31,137 nt of DNA from Deltaproteobacteria bacterium (lineage in GTDB: Bacteria > Myxococcota_A > Polyangia > Palsa-1104 > JAEUJZ01): NCBI GenBank assembly GCA_017990795.1, contig JAGNNG010000001.1, forward strand, positions 2,771-33,907. The letters run 5' to 3'. Of this stretch, positions 24,407-31,137 are shown piece by piece. The notes below the pieces were generated by a model, which searched no databases, was not told the DNA's origin, and saw only the letters and a program-made list of their open reading frames with translations. Position 1 is the stretch's first letter. Every line of letters begins with the position of its first letter. Made by a program: the position numbers and the translations under genes.

Positions 24407-24422
24407 TGGCATGGTCGGTGCA
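24407..24422 (+). promoter_or_regulatory. Sigma54-like promoter for the permease operon
   Basis: TGGCATGGTCGGTGCA has five of six -24 bases and four of five -12 bases of the sigma54 consensus with exact spacing. Predicted start near 24432, leaving a short leader that holds GAGGAGG before the ATG at 24450. An inverted repeat GTCGGT (24414-24419)/ACCGAC (24428-24433) overlaps the -12 box and start and could be an operator. Confidence 0.55.
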
Positions 24423-24449
24423 ATCGAACCGACACGAGGAGGGCACTCG

Positions 24450-24953
24450 ATGCACAATCCGCCCCCGTCCCCACCGCCGCGTCGTGTCCCCACATCGGCC
24501 ATCACTGCGTTTATTCAGCGCGATGCGATTAACGAACTGCTGCGCCCTTGGCTTCCAGCAGATGATGAGCGGGCCCTGGTCGTGCGCTGTCTGGTGGACA
24601 CAGGCCCGGCGCACCACTGTGGCGCAAACTATGTCCTACTGCGCCTGCTGGGCCTGGTCCTGGAGCGCGTAGGCGGACCTCCCGCCAGCGGTGCTGCAGA
24701 CGATTCATCGGTAGCGATTCCGCTGCGCCTACCGCCGCCATTTGCTGAGGCGCGACAAGAAGTTCACTTTCCGCTGACGCTACCAACGCGCGCTGTGGCG
24801 CAGCTTGCACCGCGCAATAGCCGTCACTTCGCCGCGATGGTGGACTGTCTGACCGACGGCCCGCCGCAGCATGCACTAGCCAACGCCGCTATTCTTCGTC
24901 TGATCGAATCGGTCTTGATGCAGCTTGGCCTCAACCTTCAGGAGACACCGTGA
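24450..24953 (+). CDS. Unknown protein with an internal duplicated motif, first gene of permease operon
   Basis: 167 residues from ATG 24450, which has GAGGAGG seven to eight bases upstream; the longer in-frame extension to 24333 crosses the predicted promoter. Proline-rich start (residues 4-14), no signal peptide or membrane helix. Two parts of the protein look alike: residues 47-75 and 133-160 share the pattern C-L-x-D-x-G-P-x-x-H-x-x-x-A-N followed by L-R-L and V-L-x-x-x-G, which points to an internal duplication of an alpha-helical unit. Between them lies a more beta-like stretch (SVAIPLRLPPPF, EVHFPLTLPTRAV). The conserved Cys, Asp and His in each copy might be a metal or active site, but I recognise no family. 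Its stop overlaps the next start (GTGA), so all three genes are translationally coupled. Confidence 0.75.
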   Translation: MHNPPPSPPPRRVPTSAITAFIQRDAINELLRPWLPADDERALVVRCLVDTGPAHHCGANYVLLRLLGLVLERVGGPPASGAADDSSVAIPLRLPPPFAEARQEVHFPLTLPTRAVAQLAPRNSRHFAAMVDCLTDGPPQHALANAAILRLIESVLMQLGLNLQETP

Positions 24954-25588
24954 GCGAGCTGCCGCGCGGTCTGGAGCAAGCGTTCCTGGTGGCGGCCTCC
25001 GAGCTTGGCTTTTGCTCTGCCGCTTGGCTTTTCGTGCAAGAGCTGGCCGCAGCTGGCGGTGCGCCTCTCGTCGAGCAGCTTCGCGATGAACTCGGACGCA
25101 GCTTTCCTGTGCTCGATGCGGTGGCTGCACAGTGGCTCGATGGGCTCAGCTGGTCAGCCATTGACGTGGCTCCAGTCGTCGCCGCTTGCGCGGGTGCCAA
25201 GACCCTTCTGGTCGTCGGACTGGAGGCCCGCTATCTGGATGCACTGCTGCCAGCACTACCCACACTGCAGATTCGACTCCTGCGCTATTCATCGATGGGA
25301 GATGTGGACTGGGAGCGCATCCTGGCCAACTACGACGCCCGCGTTCGTGCCACCGACCTGGGCTCATTTCAGCAGTGGGCTGGCACGCGTACCGTCGTGC
25401 TGACGTTTCTATATGGCGCCAATGATCATGCGGCCCACGCCAGTCCCGCGTGGCTGCGTCTGATGGGCGAAGATGTGCGCGCACAGTTTCGCAGCTTTGT
25501 CGGTTGGAACATCCTGTCGCGTCCCATGTACGTCTACCCGCGCTGGCTTGTCGAAGTGCCGCGCAGTGACTTCACGGTGCTGGTATGA
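24950..25588 (+). CDS. Unknown soluble protein, middle gene of permease operon
   Basis: 212 residues from a GTG that overlaps the previous stop. N-terminal half helical (GLEQAFLVAASELGF, LVEQLRDELGRSFPVLDAVAAQWL). The middle has a Rossmann-like alternation: KTLLVVGLEARYLDALL, then LQIRLLRYSS, then RVRATDLGSFQQW and TRTVVLTFLYG, suggesting an alpha/beta nucleotide- or ligand-binding fold, though no glycine-rich loop is present. The C-terminus is rich in aromatic and basic residues (NILSRPMYVYPRWLVEVPR). No signal peptide or membrane segment. It overlaps the permease start by ATGA, so a role as cytoplasmic regulator or partner of that permease is a reasonable guess; the family is not recognised. 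Confidence 0.75.
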   Translation: MSELPRGLEQAFLVAASELGFCSAAWLFVQELAAAGGAPLVEQLRDELGRSFPVLDAVAAQWLDGLSWSAIDVAPVVAACAGAKTLLVVGLEARYLDALLPALPTLQIRLLRYSSMGDVDWERILANYDARVRATDLGSFQQWAGTRTVVLTFLYGANDHAAHASPAWLRLMGEDVRAQFRSFVGWNILSRPMYVYPRWLVEVPRSDFTVLV

Positions 25589-26913
25589 GCGGGCCACAGC
25601 TCTTGCTAAGCGCGCTGCTGTTCGCTGCGCTCATCCTGCAGGCCGTACTGCCTGCGCTACGCGTCTTGATCGTCTTATCGGCAGCAGCGCTCTCGTGCTT
25701 ACTGGCAACACTGCTAGGTGTCGGAACAACGCATCAGCTGATGGCCGAGGTTCCGTGGGACGTGCTCATCCTGTTGGTGGGCCTAGGGCTACTTTCCGAG
25801 CTATTGGTCGAGTCTCGCTTGTTCGGAATCCTCGCCGTACGCGCCGCTCGCCTAAGCCAAGCACGCCCCTCGCTTGTTCTGTGCTTTTTTGTGGTCGCGA
25901 TGTACCTAGTCAGCGGCCTAGTCAACAACTTGACCGCTCTGATGCTAGTGCTGCCCGTGCTGCACATTCTGCTGAAGTTGATGGGCGTGCATCAGCGCTA
26001 TCTGTCGTGGACCCTGGGCCTGCTGCTAGTCGCATGCAACCTGGGCGGTGCCGCGACACCCATTGGCGACTTTCCTGCGATCTTACTTTTAGGCAGCGGG
26101 CGCATGACCTTCCGGGCCTATCTGATTCACGCTGCGCCACCGACGGTGATTGCACTAGTCATCTTATTGGCTGTGGTCACTCTGATCATTCGTCCCCAGC
26201 GCGGGCTGGAGCGCGACACGCTATCCGCACGCCTGTCGGTTCAGGTGATGAATCAGCTCTATCGCAATGTGCGTTTGGATCGTCGCCGCTTTTACCCTGT
26301 CGCAGGCTTGTTGGCACTGATGCTGATGGGCTGGACACTAATCCCTACGTCAACGGGCATCAGCGCTGACCTGATCTGCTGGCTTGGAGTTGGCACGGCG
26401 CTTCTGCTGAACAAGCATCTAGGCGAGCAGCTTGTGCGTCGGCGCGTCGATATGGAGGCCGTGCTGTTTCTGCTGGCCCTGTTTGTGATGGTAGCAGCCG
26501 TTCGAAGGACCGGAATGTTCGTCGCGGTGGCGCACTTTCTGGGGACGCTGCCCGTATCGCCATTGGTACAGCTGGTCGTGTTCCTGTGTCTGGCCGGTGT
26601 GCTGACGGGAATCTTTTCAGCCGGACCCAGCATGGCTGCGCTCTTGGAAGTCGCGCACACGCTGGCGCAGCGACTGCCACCGCACGCTGTGTACGTTGGC
26701 TTGGCGCTGTCGGTATGCGCTGGCAGCTCGCTATTTTTGACCGCCGCGACATCCGGGCCGATGGCACAAGCGCTGACCGAGCGCGCCGACCTGCGGGGCG
26801 CACAAGGGGAGCCGATCCGCTTTGGCTTCTTTCAGTTCTTACCGACAGGACTTCTTAGCTTCGCCGTGATTCAGCTGGTCGCCCTCGCGTACGCCGCCTA
26901 CAGCGTTCGGTGA
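25585..26913 (+). CDS. ArsB/NhaD/CitMHS-like (ion transporter superfamily) permease
   Basis: 442 residues with about 11-12 membrane helices in two halves. Superfamily marks: SGLVNNLTALMLVLPVL, comparable to the S-x-x-x-(D/N)-N loop of NhaD and P-type permeases, and CNLGGAATPIGDFPAILLLG, comparable to the NIGG-x-(A/S)-T-x-IGDPPN run of ArsB/CitMHS proteins; the second-half counterparts are GIFSAGPSMAALL and CAGSSLFLTAATSGPMAQ. The second-half helices keep the re-entrant Ser/Gly-rich character expected of this fold. Substrate cannot be fixed: Na+/H+ exchange (NhaD-like), oxyanion or dicarboxylate transport are all possible; the surrounding antiporters favour Na+/H+ exchange. It is translationally coupled to two unknown proteins and convergent with the ClC gene (41-base gap). 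Confidence 0.83.
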   Translation: MSGPQLLLSALLFAALILQAVLPALRVLIVLSAAALSCLLATLLGVGTTHQLMAEVPWDVLILLVGLGLLSELLVESRLFGILAVRAARLSQARPSLVLCFFVVAMYLVSGLVNNLTALMLVLPVLHILLKLMGVHQRYLSWTLGLLLVACNLGGAATPIGDFPAILLLGSGRMTFRAYLIHAAPPTVIALVILLAVVTLIIRPQRGLERDTLSARLSVQVMNQLYRNVRLDRRRFYPVAGLLALMLMGWTLIPTSTGISADLICWLGVGTALLLNKHLGEQLVRRRVDMEAVLFLLALFVMVAAVRRTGMFVAVAHFLGTLPVSPLVQLVVFLCLAGVLTGIFSAGPSMAALLEVAHTLAQRLPPHAVYVGLALSVCAGSSLFLTAATSGPMAQALTERADLRGAQGEPIRFGFFQFLPTGLLSFAVIQLVALAYAAYSVR

Positions 26914-26954
26914 ACGATCCGGTCGCCTGCGCGGCTGCGCTGCCTCAGGTGGGG

Positions 26955-29045
26955 CTACTCAACCTGATTCACAGGGAGACCGCTGCGCTTCTGTATCACC
27001 ACCAGCACGTCATCTTTCCCAAGCGGTCGCTGGGGATCGGGCGGCGCCAATAGCTTGCCATCGCGGGTTTCGATCGCGAGGACATACACGCCAAAGCGCT
27101 GGCGGAAATCCGTCTCGCGCAGCGATAGACCCAGGGCATCCTCAGGCACGCGCATGCGCACCACTGCATCGTCACTGCGATGACTGAGCACGGCCAACAA
27201 GTCATCTAGCTGAACGTCGTTGGCCAGCGTGGAAAACGCCGCGTGCTCGCGCAGGGCCGCTGCACTGCGCGAGGCCACCTGCGCTCGCAGCTCTTTGAGC
27301 ATCGCGGCCCGTTCCAGCACGCCGACAAACATTCGTCCATCGCGCGCGACCACTGGTAGCACATCGACCCCAGCCTGTCGAAATCGCTCCAGCGCAGTGT
27401 ACAGGTCGTCATTTTGACGTAGCGGCTGGGTCGTGGTGTTCATGATGTCCGCAGCAACGACAATCTGATCCAGTTCAGCCAACTCCATGGCGGAAAGCAG
27501 CTCCGCCGTAGAGATGAAACCAAGAAGCTCGCCATTTGCGGTAACAAGCAAGATCGACTGCAGGCCGGGCGGAGTCTTGGTTAGCGCTTCAGGCAGCGGC
27601 GCTTGTGGATGGGTGATGTGCGGCCATTCGTCACGCAGTAAGGAGCGCACCTGGCGCGATTCAAGCCAACTGCGGACGGAATCGCCTGCGTGGGCCGGCG
27701 ACTCCTCCGGCGAGCGGACCTGTTCGGCGTAGACGCCCCAGCGATGCCCCAGTGCGTAGGATGCAACGCTGACCAGCATCAGCGGCACGATTAAGCCGTA
27801 GCTGCCAGTCATCTCAGTCACCATGACGATTGCGGCCAGCGGTGTACGTAGCGATGCCGCCAGTACACCAGCCATGCCGACGGGAATCAGGGCAGCGCGC
27901 AGCGGCTCTGGAATCATCCCTGGCAAGAAAAGCTGAAACAGCGAGCCGGTTGCCGCCCCGACCACACCGCCCATGAACACGACCGGGCCAAACAGCCCAC
28001 CTGCGCTCTCACCGCCCATCATCAGCGCAGTTGCGATGCACTTGGCCAGCACGACCAGGACGAAGCACAGCGCCCAGCCCTCTATCGGGGGCACCCCCAG
28101 CGAGCCATCGAGCGCACCTTGAATAAAGCGGTAGCGCGCATCCATGATCTGCGGAAAAGCCAGCGCGATCACGCCGCCGATAAGACCTGCGATCGCGGCA
28201 GTCGACCAGCGCGGCAATCGGCTACGTCGTCGCAGCGTGGCTGCAAGACGTAGCGAGTGAGAAAAAAAGAAGCTGACCGCTGCGCACAAGCAAGCCAGCA
28301 CCGCGTACGGAACCAGCTCTAGCGGATGGCTGAAGGTCAATCTCTCGGTGCCGCTTAGCAGACGGTGGCCATAGCCGCCAAAAGCCATGAAGGTGGAATA
28401 GCTTGTCACCGACGCGATAAACGACGGCATCAGCGCCTCGACCTCGAACTCCGGTTCGCTGTAAAGCACGCTGGCTGCGAACAGCGCACCGCCCAGCGGC
28501 GTCTGGAAGATTGCGCCCACACCGGCAGCACAGCCAGCAGTCAGAAAGCGTCGCCTTTCGCGCACGCCTCCGCCCAGCTTGTGACTAACTGTCGTGCCGA
28601 TGGCTGCGCACAGCACCGCAATGGCTGCCTCTTTGCCAACTGAGCCGCCGCACGAGATGACGATAGCCGCCGCGAATGCCTTCAGCGCCGCGTCACGCAG
28701 CGACATCTCGGCCCCGCCATGATGGAACGCATCGATCAGAACGGCGGTCCCGTGGGCGCGTGTGGGGCGGCACAGAAAAGCCACGATGACCCCTGAGCAC
28801 AAGCCACCGAGCACGGGCAGCAGCAGCACGCCCCAGCGAAACTCGAACAAGCTGCCCGCCGTCGTATTGGCGATTCGGCCAATCAGCCGTGGAAAGCCCA
28901 GATCCACCAGCGATTCCAGCGCCCGCGCCGCCAGCCCCGACAGCAGACCGACCAGGATGCTCAAAAGCAGCGTTCGAGACCAGCGCGTGCCCATCAGGCG
29001 CGGCAGGGTCCATTGCGTCGGCGTACGACGAGAAGGTGCGTCCAT
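26955..29045 (-). CDS. ClC-family chloride channel/H+ antiporter with CBS pair and C-terminal RCK_C domain
   Basis: 696 residues from ATG 29045; the frame extends to a TTG at 29129, but that would place the start inside the predicted promoter. Membrane part about 20-440 with the ClC filter runs GGSVGKEAA (133-141, E139 equivalent to the gating glutamate of the G-K/R-E-G-P motif, although the following GP is AA here) and GGESAGGLFGP (344-354). Cytoplasmic CBS pair at about 478-595 (LVTANGELLGFISTAELL, DVLPVVARDGRMFVGVLERA), then an RCK_C/TrkA_C domain at about 625-690 (RFGVYVLAIE to KDDVLVVIQKR). It moves Cl- in exchange for or with H+; CBS domains usually sense adenosine nucleotides and RCK_C domains small ligands, so gating by energy state is plausible. 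Divergent from the OmpA-like lipoprotein gene. Confidence 0.92.
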   Translation of the reverse strand: MDAPSRRTPTQWTLPRLMGTRWSRTLLLSILVGLLSGLAARALESLVDLGFPRLIGRIANTTAGSLFEFRWGVLLLPVLGGLCSGVIVAFLCRPTRAHGTAVLIDAFHHGGAEMSLRDAALKAFAAAIVISCGGSVGKEAAIAVLCAAIGTTVSHKLGGGVRERRRFLTAGCAAGVGAIFQTPLGGALFAASVLYSEPEFEVEALMPSFIASVTSYSTFMAFGGYGHRLLSGTERLTFSHPLELVPYAVLACLCAAVSFFFSHSLRLAATLRRRSRLPRWSTAAIAGLIGGVIALAFPQIMDARYRFIQGALDGSLGVPPIEGWALCFVLVVLAKCIATALMMGGESAGGLFGPVVFMGGVVGAATGSLFQLFLPGMIPEPLRAALIPVGMAGVLAASLRTPLAAIVMVTEMTGSYGLIVPLMLVSVASYALGHRWGVYAEQVRSPEESPAHAGDSVRSWLESRQVRSLLRDEWPHITHPQAPLPEALTKTPPGLQSILLVTANGELLGFISTAELLSAMELAELDQIVVAADIMNTTTQPLRQNDDLYTALERFRQAGVDVLPVVARDGRMFVGVLERAAMLKELRAQVASRSAAALREHAAFSTLANDVQLDDLLAVLSHRSDDAVVRMRVPEDALGLSLRETDFRQRFGVYVLAIETRDGKLLAPPDPQRPLGKDDVLVVIQKRSGLPVNQVE

Positions 29046-29124
29046 TATCAGTTCACGAAGGTCATGAGAAACGCGCGCGCAGTGTTCTACGCAAGTCCGC
29101 AGCTTTGAGCGGTCAGAGAAACAA

Positions 29125-29140
29125 TGCAAGTTCCGTGCTC
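29125..29140 (-). promoter_or_regulatory. Sigma54-like promoter for the ClC gene
   Basis: Minus strand GAGCACGGAACTTGCA keeps the CAC and G of the extended -24 region and a perfect -12 box TTGCA at the right distance, but the -24 GG is AG, which weakens it. Predicted start near 29114, about 69 bases before the ATG at 29045. Confidence 0.35.
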
Positions 29141-29203
29141 AAATGTCGGGACGGCGCACGCCTAGCGCTGGCGCGGGGCTCGACGCAAACCGGGTGACAA
29201 AAC

Positions 29204-29219
29204 GGGAATGGTTATTGCG
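29204..29219 (+). promoter_or_regulatory. Possible sigma54-like promoter for the OmpA-like lipoprotein
   Basis: GGGAATGGTTATTGCG has GG and GC ten bases apart and TTGC, with a poor -24 remainder. Predicted start near 29230, 29 bases before the ATG at 29259. No clear sigma70 pair was found in this region. Confidence 0.3.
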
Positions 29220-29258
29220 CTGTCGTCTGCCTGTAAATCCACCCACGAGGACCCCCAC

Positions 29259-30233
29259 ATGCCCCTTCGCAAGTTTTCGACATCGCTCACACTGGCCAGC
29301 ATGCTGGCTATGGGCTGCGTAACAACCGGAACGTACAACACCAAGGTTGCGGAGCTGGCCAGCGCACGCGAAAGCGCCGACAAGTTGCAGGCAGCGCTAA
29401 CGACGACCACCCAGCAGCGCGACGAGCTGCGCTCCAAATATGCCGAGGAGCAAGCCAAGGTCGCAGAGCTAGAGCTACGCTTTGCTGACACGCAGGAACA
29501 ACTGAAGAAGGTTAGCGTCGAACGCAATCAGCTGCGCGCGTCACTTGATGACAGCAACGCGTGGGCGGGTCAGCTCAAGGGGCGGCTGGAAAAGCTGGGT
29601 CAAAACGTCGACCGCTTGACGACCGAGCGCGGTCAGCTGACCGCTGGTCTGCAGGATGCCAAGGCGCGGCTTGAGGAGCTGCGCAAGCAGAAGGCCGCAG
29701 CAGAAGCACGGGCCGCGACGTTCCGCGAGCTGGTGGCGCGGCTGCGCGCGATGATCGACACCGGTCAGCTAAAGGTTGTCATTCGTGATGGGCGCATGCT
29801 GATCGCGCTGCCGGATGACGTGCTGTTCGACTCGGGCAAGACCGACATCAAGCCGCAGGGACAAGTAGCGCTCACCAAAGTTGGGCAGGTGCTGGCGACG
29901 CTGCCGGATCGCCACTTCCTGTGTGCGGGACACACCGACAATGTGCCGGTGCGCAGCGGCCACTTCAAAAACAACTGGGATCTGTCGACTGCGCGCGCCG
30001 TTGAAGTGACGCAGTTTCTAATTGCCAAAGGCATGAAGCCGCAGGTGCTGGCCGCAGCCGGTTACGGCGAATTTGACCCACTGAGCGGAAACGACACAGC
30101 AGAGCACCGCGCTCAGAACCGCCGCATCGAGATCGTCTTGCAGCCTAACCTCTCTGACCTGCCGTCTTTAGAAGGCCTGGATGCGAGCCAGGGCAACGCG
30201 AAGCCGAGCGCACTACCTGCAGCGCGGAAGTAA
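29259..30233 (+). CDS. OmpA/MotB-like peptidoglycan-binding lipoprotein with long coiled coil
   Basis: 324 residues from ATG 29259 (ACGAGG upstream). A basic start and hydrophobic stretch lead to a lipobox-like LAMGC with C20, so it is probably a lipoprotein, though the box is not ideal. Residues about 28-165 are an uninterrupted heptad-rich coiled coil (KVAELASARESADKLQAAL, QAKVAELELRFADTQEQL, RLTTERGQLTAGLQDAKARLEELRKQ). The OmpA domain is at about 180-300: VLFDSGKTDIKPQGQVAL, CAGHTDNVPV, NWDLSTARAVEVTQFL, AAGYGEFDPL and AQNRRIEI, which bind the meso-diaminopimelate of peptidoglycan. The likely job is to tether the outer membrane or an envelope complex to the cell wall across the periplasm; a stator-like or stress-sensing link to its transporter neighbours is speculative. 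The tail after 305 is low-complexity. Confidence 0.9.
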   Translation: MPLRKFSTSLTLASMLAMGCVTTGTYNTKVAELASARESADKLQAALTTTTQQRDELRSKYAEEQAKVAELELRFADTQEQLKKVSVERNQLRASLDDSNAWAGQLKGRLEKLGQNVDRLTTERGQLTAGLQDAKARLEELRKQKAAAEARAATFRELVARLRAMIDTGQLKVVIRDGRMLIALPDDVLFDSGKTDIKPQGQVALTKVGQVLATLPDRHFLCAGHTDNVPVRSGHFKNNWDLSTARAVEVTQFLIAKGMKPQVLAAAGYGEFDPLSGNDTAEHRAQNRRIEIVLQPNLSDLPSLEGLDASQGNAKPSALPAARK

Positions 30234-30339
30234 GAAAGCTGTAGGGTTGCGCTCCCAGGGGTTGACCGGCACCACCGCGCCCAGGTGTTAGGCGGGTCGC
30301 CCTGCGCACCTCAGGGTCCGAGCGCGGCCATGTCCGTTC

Positions 30340-30615
30340 CTATATCCAGCCGATGTAGCCATCTGGCCGCACCACAGCGATCGCCGCCTTTGTCAGCTGC
30401 ATCGCCTCCAAGGCGACGGTCGCGACCTGCGGATCGGCCATCACCAACCGTGGGCATGAATGGACGGCAGGTGCGTGTTCGCCTGCGAGAACAACGCCGG
30501 AGCCTCGAACGAGTTGTTCGAGGAGCCCGGGAGAGAGGGGGCGCGCTCCAGGCGCGGATGTACCTTGCATTTCTGCATACGCTGTCGCGTCTCCACAAAA
30601 GCCGTAGAGACTCAA
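30340..30615 (-). pseudogene. Fragment resembling the C-terminus of an FAD-dependent aromatic monooxygenase
   Basis: The minus-strand frame ends in AAIAVVRPDGYIGWI and contains GARPLSPGLLEQLVRGSGVVLAGEHAP earlier. The C-terminal thioredoxin-like domain of PheA/TfdB/RdmE-type FAD monooxygenases typically ends with a VLVRPDGYVAW-like strand, so this looks like its last 60-90 residues. Only a TTG is available as start and no ribosome site or FAD domain precedes it within the window (the stretch from 30616 on does not continue it), so it is most likely a relic of a lost gene. Confidence 0.4.
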
Positions 30616-31137
30616 ACCGTTGCAGCTTTATCGCCGGGCCTGCGGGATGTTTTGGCGTTCCGTGCGCGCAGCAGTAGCGGAAAACTGTCGGCATCGCTGC
30701 TCGGATAGCGCGGAGTCTGCCGCGCACCGCATCATCACCAGCTAATTTGCGGCCCTGGCACACCTTGCAAGCTCCTTAGCGCGCAAGCCATAGGCTTGCT
30801 GCCCTGGTGAACCCCGCAGGCGCCCCAGGAGCGCGCACAGCGCCACTTGCGCTCGCCCGCTTCGACCTGCCAAGCGGGCTCAGTGTCTCGCAAGGCTCGC
30901 TCTCGTGGTTCGCTAAGCCAGCTTCAGCGAACCAGCAACCACCAAACTAGAAACTTGCCCTGTCTCAGCGTCGTGATACGCCGAGCCAATGCTCGCGTTG
31001 TCACCGTCCCAGCCTCATAGGGTGATTGCCTACTCTCTGCCCCGTCCTGCCCGAGCTGATGTCCGCACAGATGCGCTTCTGCAGCGCTGGCGAACCATCA
31101 ACCTGTGGCTCCTCGCCTACCTCCTCTCAGCATCCAC
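30616..31137. other. Terminal stretch without a recognisable gene; hairpins
   Basis: No convincing coding frame. Two perfect hairpins are visible: GCAAGCC (30783-30789)/GGCTTGC (30793-30799) with loop ATA, and TGGTTCGCT (30906-30914)/AGCGAACCA (30926-30934) with an 11-base loop. An open frame from an ATG at 30989 runs off the end of the window (49 codons, hydrophobic near its end) but has no ribosome site; it might be the start of a gene cut by the edge. Confidence 0.4.

Noticed and set aside
24419..24434. Minus-strand TGTCGGTTCGATTGCA as a sigma54 promoter for kinase 2.
   Set aside because: The -12 box is good but the -24 lacks GG; it is better explained by the inverted repeat GTCGGT/ACCGAC.
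24333..24449. Longer N-terminal extension of the first permease-operon protein.
   Set aside because: It crosses the predicted promoter and the clear ribosome site of ATG 24450, and overlaps the divergent kinase gene start.
29046..29129. TTG start for the ClC gene adding 28 residues.
   Set aside because: The extra residues are polar and unlike ClC N-termini and overlap the predicted promoter; ATG 29045 leads into the conserved part.
30311..30763. Minus-strand open frame of 150 codons near the end.
   Set aside because: Arginine-rich, repetitive composition typical of an antisense or shifted frame in GC-rich DNA; the frame at 30340-30615 has protein-like character instead.
30755..30771. TGGCAC followed by TTGCA (ggcacaccttgca) in the terminal non-coding stretch, looking like a sigma54 promoter.
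   Set aside because: The two boxes are only three bases apart where five are needed, so GG and GC have the wrong spacing.
30906..30934. Hairpin considered as a tRNA-like or attachment-site structure.
   Set aside because: No anticodon or T-loop arms and no direct repeat or integrase nearby.

Overview
The window is GC-rich, gene-dense Gram-negative DNA: TolC/RND efflux parts, an OmpA-like lipoprotein and NtrC-type sigma54 activators all point to a two-membrane proteobacterium-like organism. The gene style is compatible with Myxococcota/Deltaproteobacteria, but this placement is inference. No transposase, phage, CRISPR, rRNA or tRNA was recognised.

Layout. 1-1056 is the 3' part of an outer-membrane efflux (TolC-type) gene, followed by a decayed stretch. 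1316-3771 is a sensor kinase plus NtrC-family regulator (pair 1, + strand). 3855-5405 (-) is a CPA1 Na+/H+ antiporter, with an unrecognised protein upstream (5695-6252, -). 6341-9054 (+) is an RCK (TrkA-like)/USP protein coupled to a Kef-type CPA2 antiporter. 9130-15401 (-) is an operon of membrane-fusion protein, heavy-metal-type RND pump, MFS permease and a small unknown protein, with its TolC partner divergent at 15508-16899 (+). 16989-18755 (-) is a GH15 glucoamylase/trehalase-like hydrolase, divergent from otsA-otsB (18873-21799, +). 21871-24347 (-) is a second kinase/NtrC pair, paralogous to pair 1 and facing it. 24450-26913 (+) is a tightly coupled operon of two unknown proteins and an ArsB/NhaD-like permease. 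26955-29045 (-) is a ClC chloride channel/antiporter with CBS and RCK_C domains, divergent from a coiled-coil OmpA-like lipoprotein (29259-30233, +). The last 900 bases hold only a fragment resembling the C-terminus of an FAD monooxygenase, plus hairpins.

How it may work together. The content is an ion, pH, osmotic and metal homeostasis island: Na+/H+ and K+/H+ antiport, chloride transport, cation efflux, and trehalose synthesis and breakdown. Two sigma54-activator systems sit inside it. Sequences resembling sigma54 -24/-12 promoters (GG and GC elements at the correct spacing) can be read upstream of most transcription units. The strongest are those before the CPA1 antiporter, the RND/TolC divergent pair, otsA and the permease operon. 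The inference is that the two paralogous NtrC-type pairs run a local sigma54 regulon. Noteworthy details are two divergent sigma54-like promoters sharing one TTGCAA core, a membrane-anchored sensor-like trehalose-6-phosphate synthase, an RCK-USP-USP regulator for the Kef antiporter, and an uncharacterised three-gene operon.
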